Positions 1 to 10,676 of a stretch of DNA of 64,000 nucleotides are shown in pieces. The translations under genes were made by a program, and so were the position numbers. Origin of the DNA: Comamonas phosphati (GTDB taxonomy: Bacteria; Pseudomonadota; Gammaproteobacteria; Burkholderiales; Burkholderiaceae_C); NCBI RefSeq assembly GCF_014637085.1, contig NZ_BMEU01000015.1, forward strand, positions 1 through 64,000, read 5' to 3'. The notes beneath the pieces are model-generated. The model did no database searches. It was not told the origin of the DNA and saw only the letters and a program-made list of their open reading frames with translations. Numbering within the stretch: position 1 is the first letter of the stretch; each line of letters opens with the position of its first letter.

Positions 1-59
1 CGCACCAAGCGAACCGCACGTTCGCGGACTTCGGGTGAAAACTTGTTCGACTTCGTCAT
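1..59 (-). CDS. IS3-family transposase OrfA, N-terminal fragment
   Basis: The minus strand from 59 reads MTKSNKFSPEVRERAVRLV and continues beyond the window. This is the characteristic opening of IS3-family OrfA proteins, small helix-turn-helix proteins that bind the element ends and are usually joined to OrfB by a programmed frameshift. The start codon is ATG at 59-57, inside the element and about 50 bp from its terminal repeat, as expected. Only 19 codons are visible, so nothing can be said about intactness. The identification rests on the N-terminal signature together with the adjacent inverted repeat. Confidence 0.8.
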   Translation of the reverse strand, partial: MTKSNKFSPEVRERAVRLV

Positions 60-109
60 GGCTCAATCCTCTCAGAGAAAAGAGCCTCCTCAAAACCTGG
101 GGCGGTTCA
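1..109 (-). mobile_element. IS3-family insertion sequence, left-truncated by window edge
   Basis: The minus strand starts at 109 with TGAACCGCCCCAGG, which matches the terminal inverted repeat style of IS3-family (IS51-like) elements, and is followed 50 bases later by the start of an OrfA-type transposase. Only this end lies in the window, so the group, length and target duplication cannot be read. The element sits directly against the truncated ABC-3C gene at 111, and its insertion most likely broke that gene. Confidence 0.8.
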
Positions 110-110
110 G

Positions 111-2536
<2,426 letters not shown>

Positions 2537-2795
2537 CCCTGCAGCAGGCCCAGGCCTACATCGGCCCGCCCGCATCGCCTGGATGGACATGGTGGGCTTT
2601 GTCCTGATGGCTTACTGGGTCAGTTCCAGATGGAAATCAACACCCAGCCGTAACGGCCCAATCAACTGGCGAGCTTTCATTTCGGCTGCGTGAACACTAG
2701 GGCAGGTCTGAGCAGGTCACCCATCGAACTCGGGTGTCGAGTTTTCATATGCTGCTGACTGCTGATCAGCATCGAGCCCCCCTCAATGGCCTTTG

Positions 2796-3356
2796 TCATT
2801 CGCTCTCCAACCCATGCTTGCCAGTCAGATGCCGAATCAGGTCTGTCGCACGCCATTGCACCATCGGCTGCTTTTTCTCTGGAATGCTGAAATCGCCCGG
2901 CTTTGTCGTAATCTCGATCTCTGCCGCTTCTTTAGCCATGCACTCCAGATAGGCGAAACCGTGCACTTCTATGGAGTGTCCTCCAGGGAAGACCACCTGC
3001 AAAAAGCCACTGTCATCTTCCTCGTTGGTCAAGTCCCCCAAGGGCAGCACCCGCACCCCTGTGAGCATGTGCGTCAGGGGCCCACTCTGATCGAGCACAA
3101 AGTGAAACTGGGGCAGCTGCCGCAGGGCATGGATGTAGCGGGCGCTTAAATTAACGGCTCTGGTCATGTCGATCTGTTCAAGATGAGTTGCGAAATCAAT
3201 CTGCTCACGAATCCAGGCCGCGTTGCCCAACTGTTCCAGCTTGGCACGTTGCTCATCTGTCAGCAGAAGCTTGTATGCCTTGGCTCCTTCCGGGGAAATT
3301 GGCTTACGCCCCTGCCCCCGTCCAGCGCCTCCGCGCGATGAAGCGACGTTGTTCAT
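2796..3356 (-). CDS. Hypothetical protein with basic, Gly/Arg-rich N-terminus
   Basis: A 186-residue protein that I do not recognise. It opens with a flexible basic stretch (SRGGAGRGQGRKPI) like those of phage and plasmid DNA-binding proteins, followed by a helical region (LTDEQRAKLEQLGNAAWIREQI) and a C-terminal half with beta-strand character. No membrane segment or enzyme motif is visible. I chose the ATG at 3356 rather than the one at 3401, because the upstream ATG lies inside a 12-bp inverted repeat (3388-3433) that looks like an operator. Neither start has a clear ribosome-binding site. It lies alone between the ABC-3C ATPase and the CD-NTase on island DNA. It could be a regulator or an accessory defence gene; the function is unknown. 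Confidence 0.55.
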   Translation of the reverse strand: MNNVASSRGGAGRGQGRKPISPEGAKAYKLLLTDEQRAKLEQLGNAAWIREQIDFATHLEQIDMTRAVNLSARYIHALRQLPQFHFVLDQSGPLTHMLTGVRVLPLGDLTNEEDDSGFLQVVFPGGHSIEVHGFAYLECMAKEAAEIEITTKPGDFSIPEKKQPMVQWRATDLIRHLTGKHGLESE

Positions 3357-3387
3357 ACAGCCTATTTTTAATGATTTATGACCCAAC

Positions 3388-3433
3388 AAATCAATTTTCA
3401 TCGTGTTTACAACAGTGCATAGAAAATTGATTT
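3388..3433. promoter_or_regulatory. Inverted repeat, candidate operator
   Basis: Perfect 12-bp arms AAATCAATTTTC (3388-3399) and GAAAATTGATTT (3422-3433) are separated by 22 bp, in AT-rich DNA just upstream of the minus-strand gene starting at 3356. The symmetry extends imperfectly outward, with TTATG on both outer flanks. The position fits autoregulation of that gene, but no bound protein is known. Confidence 0.45.
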
Positions 3434-3465
3434 AAGACCCCATAATTCTAAATTTTCACTAAAAC

Positions 3466-3499
3466 AAAGCCCCTGCCAACCCAAGCCAGCAGGGGCTTT
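3466..3499 (-). terminator. Intrinsic terminator
   Basis: Perfect 11-bp stem AAAGCCCCTGC / GCAGGGGCTTT with a 12-base loop. On the minus strand it is followed by TTTGTTTTAG, and T-rich sequence follows on the plus strand too. It lies after the truncated minus-strand frame ending at 3557 and probably belonged to that lost gene. Confidence 0.75.
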
Positions 3500-3556
3500 A
3501 TCTTTGCGTCAAAGAAATCAAGAAAAACGAAATCGATTTACAGAGTTGGGCCGCCC

Positions 3557-3601
3557 TTAGACGGCAGCCGTGGCATCCACGGCTTGGGTGAGGTAGCTCG
3601 C
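3557..3601 (-). pseudogene. Possible 3' end of a lost gene
   Basis: Just upstream (minus strand) of the terminator at 3466-3499 is a short frame ending ASYLTQAVDATAAV-stop. It is blocked upstream by an in-frame TGA at 3604-3602. A tail of this kind followed by a strong terminator suggests the 3' remnant of a gene whose body was removed by rearrangement, with the junction near 3602. The family is not recognisable from 14 residues. Confidence 0.25.
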
Positions 3602-3880
3602 TCAAACTGAATCTATGCAACAACGCCACTTAAGGATCGACCTGAGTGGTTCTCAGAATGACTTCTGCCAGGCTTAAACTGGGCCTTCGACATGCAATTA
3701 GACAGGCTGCAATCACAGCAGAGATCACCTCGGGCAATAGTGGTCGGCCTCGGCCTGAAGCTGTCACGACCGGAGGTCGGCTCCCGGTCGGTCGACGTCG
3801 ATCGTCTTATGGCCGATGATGTGCTCATTCCGTTCATCTGATTCGGAATTGGAGTACGGGCTGAGCGACCGCGCATCGGG
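3602..3880. other. Intergenic DNA at a probable rearrangement junction
   Basis: This stretch between the remnant tail and the CD-NTase stop holds no convincing gene. The minus strand near 3626-3602 (GTTGTTGCATAGATTC) has the flavour of an insertion-sequence end, but no matching partner end is visible, so I call no element. Confidence 0.3.
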
Positions 3881-5179
3881 CTATTCGTTGATCCGCACGT
3901 CGATTTTGCTGCGGGCCACGCACACCTCATCCTTCACCACGTAGGCCTCGACGTAGTGGTCTCCATGGAAGCTAGTTTTCTCGCTGCGGCGCTCATTGCC
4001 GCCGTCGAGCAGCAATTGACCTCGAATGCCCCGTTTCTCCGCCTCCGGGCCGACGTTGCGCACCTTCCAATAAAGCGTGTAAGGCTTGGGGACGTCGCAC
4101 CGCTCTACGAAAAAGTCTAGCGAGCGTCCCACGGGGAGCCACGCGAATCTTTTGGCCAAGGAGCGCAGGCGCTCGCCCCTGCCACCCGCCGCAGTAACCT
4201 CGCTGTCGATACGGAAGTCATATCGGACATCGACGGGGAATTTGCTCTCGATGAACTCCTCCGTCGTGTATCGAGAAGCATCCAGGCTCTCGTTGGTTAG
4301 GGCTGCGACTTGGCTCGTGGAAGGGAATGAGCGGCCGAACACCTCGCGATAGAGGCGCGCTTTGCGCGGCTCCTTGTCGGCTTCCTTCGCTTCAGCGCAT
4401 TTAGCGGCAGCCTTCTTCGCCTTGGACTGGAACCTGCCGGTCGAGTGCACTCGCTGGCCGCTGCCTGGAGCCGCCCAATAGTCTTGCTGCTCGAGCCCAC
4501 CCATGAAACTGAATACGGACACCATCAAGGCGTCATACGAGGCGTATGTCGCCGCGTCGTAGGTGGAGTCTTGCGAGAAGAAGTTGTAGGCAAGCGTGTC
4601 GATGAGCAAACCGCTCATGTTCACGCCGTTGGCGTTCTTCCACGCGCGGAGCATCTTGCACACGTGCTTGTAGTTGCGGTTGGTCCGAACGCTCCTCGCA
4701 TCCACGGCCTCCATCTCTTTGGTCGGCTTGCACAGGCGCCAACTGCCGCCGTCGTTGGCGTCTGGGAAGCGATATCCGTCGGAGCCCTCCTCCCAGAACG
4801 CTGGCAAAACCTCGACCACGTAGCCGCCAAAGCTGACCACGACGACTTGCCCATCGCCCTTGATCTCGGTTCGGGGGTAGCGCTTCTGCAGGGACTGCTT
4901 CACCGCTTGGAGCAATTGTGAGGGGCCGTTGCCCTGGCGCTTTCGATACTGCTCATACATGGCCAACGGCAGCTCGAACACCATGTCCAAGTCGCTGATG
5001 CCATGGATCGCCGTTCCTCGCCCATAGGAGCCGACTTGACGGCGGTGCGCGGTGTTCGACTCCAAGTTCCAGAAATCCTTGTTCAGCCTTGCGGAAATGT
5101 TGGCATACGAGATGGCGATGTCGCTGGCGTTTGAGACGGCGATGTTCGCGCGAAACTTAGTGAACAGCGCCGAGGTCAT
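3881..5179 (-). CDS. CD-NTase (CBASS cyclic oligonucleotide synthase) with AGS-C-like domain
   Basis: This 432-residue protein has the nucleotidyltransferase signature of cGAS/DncV-like enzymes: GSYGRGTA at residues 50-57 and SDLD at 62-65 supply the glycine-serine turn and two metal-binding aspartates, with a third acidic residue probably in VEVLPAF. A helical region follows. The C-terminal 60-70 residues (YTLYWKVRNVGPEAEKRG onward) look like the AGS-C sensor domain found on many CBASS CD-NTases. Such enzymes make cyclic di- or trinucleotides on phage infection to switch on a suicide effector. The start is ATG at 5179, overlapping the stop of the upstream membrane ORF as ATGA; open frame upstream of it is shadow. 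No HORMA, TRIP13, E1/E2 or JAB gene is nearby, so this would be a minimal type I system whose effector seems damaged. Confidence 0.85.
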   Translation of the reverse strand: MTSALFTKFRANIAVSNASDIAISYANISARLNKDFWNLESNTAHRRQVGSYGRGTAIHGISDLDMVFELPLAMYEQYRKRQGNGPSQLLQAVKQSLQKRYPRTEIKGDGQVVVVSFGGYVVEVLPAFWEEGSDGYRFPDANDGGSWRLCKPTKEMEAVDARSVRTNRNYKHVCKMLRAWKNANGVNMSGLLIDTLAYNFFSQDSTYDAATYASYDALMVSVFSFMGGLEQQDYWAAPGSGQRVHSTGRFQSKAKKAAAKCAEAKEADKEPRKARLYREVFGRSFPSTSQVAALTNESLDASRYTTEEFIESKFPVDVRYDFRIDSEVTAAGGRGERLRSLAKRFAWLPVGRSLDFFVERCDVPKPYTLYWKVRNVGPEAEKRGIRGQLLLDGGNERRSEKTSFHGDHYVEAYVVKDEVCVARSKIDVRINE

Positions 5180-5379
5180 GCCAGAGTCCCGCAGACGACC
5201 GCGCGCACGGCGATGAGCCTCGTGGCTAACAGCCACAGCCCAACGAGAATGGCGAGGGCGAAGGTCAAAATCATTCCCAGCGGCATCTTGTCCCGCAGCA
5301 GCTTGAAATGCAGTTGCTCGTCCATCCACTGCGTCTGTCCCTGCCAGAAGAACTTGTAGTGGGCATACCAGTCGCTCAA
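5176..5379 (-). CDS. Small membrane protein coupled to CD-NTase, probably broken effector
   Basis: A 67-residue frame with a polar N-terminal half (WYAHYKFFWQGQTQW) and one hydrophobic segment (MILTFALAILVGLWLL, about residues 35-51). Its stop overlaps the CD-NTase start (ATGA), the arrangement seen for CBASS effectors. The first usable start is TTG at 5379 and has no good ribosome-binding site. The frame is open further upstream to a TGA at 5415-5413; before that TGA the same frame reads MTPIYVLKRCSALFG from an ATG at 5460. I infer that a longer effector, perhaps with a second membrane segment, was interrupted by a nonsense change or deletion. It could instead be a genuine one-pass mini-effector. 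No named family is recognised. Confidence 0.45.
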   Translation of the reverse strand: MSDWYAHYKFFWQGQTQWMDEQLHFKLLRDKMPLGMILTFALAILVGLWLLATRLIAVRAVVCGTLA

Positions 5380-5460
5380 GAAGATCTGCTTGGGAACCCC
5401 GATGCCGACCGCTCACCCAAACAGGGCACTGCAGCGCTTCAAAACGTAGATGGGTGTCAT

Positions 5461-6174
5461 CCAAATAGGACAGCGAGTCAACGTTGTCAATCAGTTAATT
5501 AGAGCTGCCGCGAACGTCCGCTCATTGCCCCAGAGCTGTCGTCGAAGCAGCGATCCGCGATCGACGGCAATCGCTGCAAAGCCGGCCTAGGAATCAAAAG
5601 TCGGCTTCAGGCTGTTCTGGGTCATTCACGGTCTAGTACCTGAGCGGCAGCAACAGCCAACACCGGTCGTTGAACGCAACTGGCCGCTTCACCCTCGGGT
5701 GCGGAGGGCCGCCGGTTGACGGTCTCTGTTCGTATGAACGAAGGGACATCAACGGCGCTTTGTTGTCTCGTAGTCAAGGCGCGTGGTAATACCGCAGACA
5801 TAACTTGACAATACGGGTTGGTGTCGCATTGGGAGATATCTACAGCGAGTCCAAACGGAAAAATCCGTAAGCATTTCTCGCATTCAACATGCTGAAAATA
5901 AGTTACAAAGGGTGAAGATTCGGCATTCGTAGCAGATGGAGTGTCGCAGTGGTTCATGCGGATCATCCGTTAGACGGTTCCCGTCAATATGAGAATACCG
6001 CCGAGAGTGTGGTTCAGATTGAGGTGGTGGGCTAGGTCACGGTTGTAAATACGACGCTGCTAAACAGCACTGCTGCCACAACTGCCCAGCCTATGAGTGT
6101 TGTGGCAGTTGGCACGACGGATGTAATGGACCTGCGAGAGGCAATTGGTAAAGACTAGATTCAGAGAGGGAAAA
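5461..6174. other. Island intergenic region, no supported gene
   Basis: About 0.7 kb between the CBASS-like locus and the DUF4747-like gene. Short open frames occur on both strands, but none has a ribosome-binding site, recognisable motif or plausible composition. Apart from the inverted repeat at 6073-6108, I see only degenerate, island-type sequence. Confidence 0.5.
6073..6108. promoter_or_regulatory. Inverted repeat upstream of the DUF4747-like gene
   Basis: Perfect 10-bp arms CTGCCACAAC (6073-6082) and GTTGTGGCAG (6099-6108) with a 16-base spacer lie 66 bp before the start at 6175. This could be an operator for that gene or a hairpin at its promoter. There is no T-run, so an intrinsic terminator is unlikely. 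Confidence 0.35.
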
Positions 6175-6777
6175 ATGGCTCGTACAACGCGTACTGTTGA
6201 AATCGCGGCTCTTAATGTTGCAATGCACCGCCCGCACTCTGCGGACCGATATGTGGAGTTATTTCGGCACGCATACAACGCACAGCGCATATTCACTCAG
6301 GGGGAGATACATGGCCTCATGCTGGGGAGTCTGCAGGGTTTAGCGGAGGCCGTCGCGAACAATGAATTCACGGGCGAGATCTATCGCTTCGTCAAAATTG
6401 ATCCCAATGAACCTTGGTTCGACATGGTGACAAGGGCGGAGGCTACGCCAGATCAAGTCCAGCAGATCAATATCCCACCCCATCTGCTAGCGCACATGCA
6501 GACCATCCCATTTGTTTTCTACCCACGAGAACATGAGCTGTGGTTTGTCGCGAAGGATCGTAAGACCACGCTTGCCATTCAGGTCGCTGAGCGCTTCTTT
6601 CAACGCCTGTTGGAGCAGACCGCAGCCACGCATCAGATGCCAGATGTAGCCGTGACCGCGCTCCCCGATCGCGAAGCCCTCGATGAGGTGCTGAGCGTTC
6701 CTGGCCTGCATAAGTTGGAGTTGCACTTCAAGCGACCCAATCCAGACGGAGCAGCGCCTGTTCGTGAGCCGGAGTAA
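6175..6777 (+). CDS. DUF4747-like protein, C-terminus shorter than family
   Basis: A 200-residue protein whose N-terminus (VEIAALNVAMHRPHSADRYVELFR) and body (LELHFKRPNPD near the end) resemble DUF4747, a bacterial family of unknown biochemistry often found on mobile or defence-rich DNA. The ATG at 6175 follows AGAGAGGG and is preferred over a TTG at 6145. Family members as I recall them run on for some 60-90 residues after the KRPNPD motif, whereas here the frame stops 10 residues later, so the C-terminal domain may be lost. It has no partner gene in an operon and is the cargo gene closest to the Tn7-like end. The family call is from remembered motifs. Confidence 0.6.
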   Translation: MARTTRTVEIAALNVAMHRPHSADRYVELFRHAYNAQRIFTQGEIHGLMLGSLQGLAEAVANNEFTGEIYRFVKIDPNEPWFDMVTRAEATPDQVQQINIPPHLLAHMQTIPFVFYPREHELWFVAKDRKTTLAIQVAERFFQRLLEQTAATHQMPDVAVTALPDREALDEVLSVPGLHKLELHFKRPNPDGAAPVREPE

Positions 6778-7020
6778 CGGACTTTTGCAACATCTCGGGC
6801 CGCAGTTGGCGACCACTGTCGGCAACCCCCTAAAGCCTGTCGTTGAGCCATCGCCAGCATCAGTACTGAATGACCGCTACATAGTGATAACCGATAGGTC
6901 GCCATGCGGTCATGAGCAGCAGCCATCGCTGCGAAGCCGCCACCAACTCAACTCCTCAAACTACTGTTTGGCGTGATCAGAATCCTGTTATGCAACGCTG
7001 CATCAAGCGCCCTGCTCTCC
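6778..7020. other. Non-coding spacer inside the island end
   Basis: No supported gene. It contains an imperfect palindrome with arms ATGACCGC (6870-6877) and GCGGTCAT (6906-6913) of unknown role. Confidence 0.4.
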
Positions 7021-7055
7021 AAAGAAAAAACGCTCCAATGGAGCGTTTTTTCTTT
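7021..7055. terminator. Perfect 35-bp palindrome, bidirectional terminator
   Basis: Arms of 17 bp (from AAAGAAAAAACGCTCCA) surround a single central A, giving a CGCTCCA/TGGAGCG stem with A-tract and T-tract flanks on both strands. It should stop transcription in both directions and may insulate the Tn7-like end from outside readthrough. Confidence 0.75.
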
Positions 7056-7124
7056 GCAACCGAGATGGATCTGTTGCGCATAACGTCTGGATATCGCAGG
7101 CAAACAATCACAAAAACTGCTTGA

Positions 7125-7230
7125 GTTTACGACTTTACGGTTACAAATCACCGCCCCGCAAACTCGCATGAATGCTAGCCCTGTGTTTACGACTTTATTT
7201 GCCGGTTTACGACTTTAATTACCCAGAACA
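7125..7230 (-). mobile_element. Tn7-like transposon end with three TnsB-type sites
   Basis: Three exact copies of GTTTACGACTTTA lie at 7125-7137, 7185-7197 and 7205-7217; read on the minus strand they are TAAAGTCGTAAAC, one base different from the TnsB-site core TAAAGTCTTAAAC of the Tn7 right end. The outermost copy begins 14 bases after a terminal TGT (7230-7228), the same spacing as in Tn7. Spacings between copies are 20 and 60 bp, multiples of 20, so degenerate sites may fill the gap. The end lies 23 bp from the glmS stop, where Tn7 elements insert. No tnsA is beside this end, and the other end lies outside the window. Confidence 0.8.
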
Positions 7231-7253
7231 GGTTCACCCCAAAAGCGTGCCGC
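7231..7253. other. attTn7 junction downstream of glmS
   Basis: These 23 bp separate the transposon terminus from the glmS stop codon (7256-7254). In Tn7 elements TnsD reads the conserved last codons of glmS and directs insertion to this distance with a 5-bp duplication; here that would be GGTTC at 7231-7235. The second duplication copy would be at the far end of the element. Confidence 0.75.
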
Positions 7254-9170
<1,917 letters not shown>

Positions 9171-9306
9171 AAGCCAAGTCCTTCAATTGGAATGACGTGC
9201 ATGCTACGCGCGGAAAAATGAAACTTTCAAATAAAATGAAACGAAAATTGAATGAAGATTTCAACAATTTACCGAAATGAAATTTATTTTCGCTTTATAG
9301 TCGCCA
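9171..9306. promoter_or_regulatory. AT-rich divergent promoter region glmS / Lrp-type regulator
   Basis: The 136-bp gap is strikingly AT-rich (runs such as AAATAAAATGAAACG) against its GC-rich surroundings, and it separates two divergent starts. Lrp-family proteins favour such DNA, so control of glmS and autoregulation by the adjacent regulator are plausible. I cannot place individual promoters securely. Confidence 0.5.
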
Positions 9307-9807
9307 ATGATAGATAATTCCGCAGCCTTGGACGCCATTGATCTGCAGCTGCTGCATGAGCTGCAGCGGGACGCCGGCCGCAGCAACCTGGAGCTGGCCC
9401 GGCGGCTGCATATATCGCCGCCCACCTGCCTGCGCCGCATCAAGCGGCTGCAGGCCCAGGGCTTCATCGAGCGGCAGGTGGCCATTCTGAGCCCCGCCCG
9501 CCTGGCCGAGGCGCAGGGCCACGGTCTGCAGGCCATCGTGGAAGTTTCGCTGGACAAGCAGGACAGCACTTCGCTGCTGCTGTTCGAGAAAAAAGCGGTC
9601 GCCGAGCCACTGGTGCAGCAATGCTGGCGCGTCTCCCCGGGGCCGGATTTCATCCTGATCATGGCCGCCGCCGACATGCCCAGTTATCTGGAGCTGAGCC
9701 AGAGGCTGTTCACGCAGGACATGAACGTGCGCAACGTCAAGAGCTTCTTCAGCATCAAGCGAGCCAAATTCGGCACCGAAATTCCCATCACACCCTCCAG
9801 CCAATAG
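9307..9807 (+). CDS. Lrp/AsnC family transcriptional regulator
   Basis: A 166-residue protein with an N-terminal winged helix-turn-helix (residues about 5-60, including LARRLHISPPTCLRRIKRLQ) and a C-terminal RAM ligand-binding domain (LVQQCWRVSPGPDFILIM and following). This is the usual length and layout of Lrp/AsnC proteins, which form dimers and octamers and respond to amino acids. The start ATG at 9307 lies 136 bp from the divergent glmS start across AT-rich DNA. Its targets are not shown by the sequence; glmS and its own gene are the obvious candidates. Confidence 0.92.
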   Translation: MIDNSAALDAIDLQLLHELQRDAGRSNLELARRLHISPPTCLRRIKRLQAQGFIERQVAILSPARLAEAQGHGLQAIVEVSLDKQDSTSLLLFEKKAVAEPLVQQCWRVSPGPDFILIMAAADMPSYLELSQRLFTQDMNVRNVKSFFSIKRAKFGTEIPITPSSQ

Positions 9808-10198
9808 GAATCTTCCGGCTCGAACTCCGGCAACACAGGCAATCCACGCGCTTTCAACACTGGTCCGAAGGGTTGAGGACAGTCGCCATGCGTGCACACC
9901 GGAACGGATACAAATTGGTTCAGTTCCTTAATTCCCACCATCTTCGGACACTCGCACGTCCTACCGTCACCCGCGCGCATACACGTCGGATTTTCCCCTT
10001 GCCTCCAATGGGCCGCTAGGGCTTGGTGGTCACCCATGTCAGAGCCGTCGCTCGCCTCCGGCTGCACAGGCAATGGTCTCGGCCAGCAGTAGGACCTCTT
10101 TGCATAAAACCGCGGAGCTGTGGCTTGGCCTAACGAGCCAACCCCGCCTGCGTCGGATGCAACCGTTGCCGGACATCTCCCTGGCGGGCAGTCAATTT
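9808..10198. other. Intergenic region with a possible Cys-rich gene remnant
   Basis: No secure gene. A minus-strand open frame from 10073 contains Cys-bearing, protein-like sequence (TCMRAGDGRTCECPKM, then CTHGDCPQPFGP and LPVLPEFEPEDSYWLEG) before it runs antisense into the Lrp-type gene at 9807. It may be the remnant of a small metal-binding protein or of an inserted element. I recognise no family. Confidence 0.3.
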
Positions 10199-10240
10199 AT
10201 CTCCTTGGCGAGGGACCAAGGAGATCGTAAATACATTCAA
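10199..10240. repeat. Palindromic repeat, left flank of the three-gene cassette
   Basis: Perfect arms ATCTCCTTGG (10199-10208) and CCAAGGAGAT (10216-10225) are followed by CGTAAATACATTC. The tail resembles CGTAAACACGTTC of the repeat at 14702-14752, with two differences in 13. The matching outer arm on the left is missing here. Together the two copies bracket the OmpA/membrane/vWA operon. Confidence 0.55.
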
Positions 10241-10413
10241 GGTACCAGGAAATGCTCGACCAGGGCTCGGATCTTGGTTTCCATTGGTTCGATTTCCTCT
10301 CGCAATGCCTCGATCAGTTTTTCGAGATTGAACTCCTCGCGCTGCCTGCCACCGCATTTGGGACGCACGCGCAAGCACATGTGGCAAAGCTTCCCTGGCA
10401 GGCCATCAAGCAC
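10237..10413 (-). CDS. Possible small zinc-ribbon-like protein or transposase remnant
   Basis: A 58-codon minus-strand frame (GTG at 10413, or ATG at 10380 for 47 codons) reads CHMCLRVRPKCGG early, a CxxC plus downstream Cys arrangement, then a charged helix (LEKLIEALREEIEPMETKIR). The composition is protein-like and the frame is in phase with the Cys pairs. Its stop lies within the palindromic repeat at 10199-10240. It could be a small zinc-binding protein or a piece of an insertion-sequence protein. There is no clear ribosome-binding site. Confidence 0.3.
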   Translation of the reverse strand: MLDGLPGKLCHMCLRVRPKCGGRQREEFNLEKLIEALREEIEPMETKIRALVEHFLVP

Positions 10414-10676
10414 GTTTTTTGGGCCGCATCTCTCTCAAGCATACAGGTCTGCATTTGAACAGATGCCTGACCAGCCAAAGAAGCAAGCACACGCTTTACA
10501 AATTCTTCAAATTAATTTTGTAATTTTTTGTTATTATTGTGAATTTATAATTCAAAACAACGAATTTTCGCTTGATCTTATTGAGCAAGGCTTCTCTCTC
10601 ATGCTCAACCATTGGAGGGATTTACGCCAAGCCCCAGCCTATCCGTCGCTCACCACACACATACGAAGAGAGAACA

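Noticed and set aside
5622-5966. 114-codon minus-strand frame in the island
   Set aside because: No ribosome-binding site, no motif and composition unlike the other cargo genes; not supported as a gene.
7125-7217. Plasmid-type iterons or an origin of replication
   Set aside because: The repeated 13-mers are at TnsB-site spacing next to glmS with no Rep gene or DnaA boxes nearby, so a Tn7-like end explains them better.
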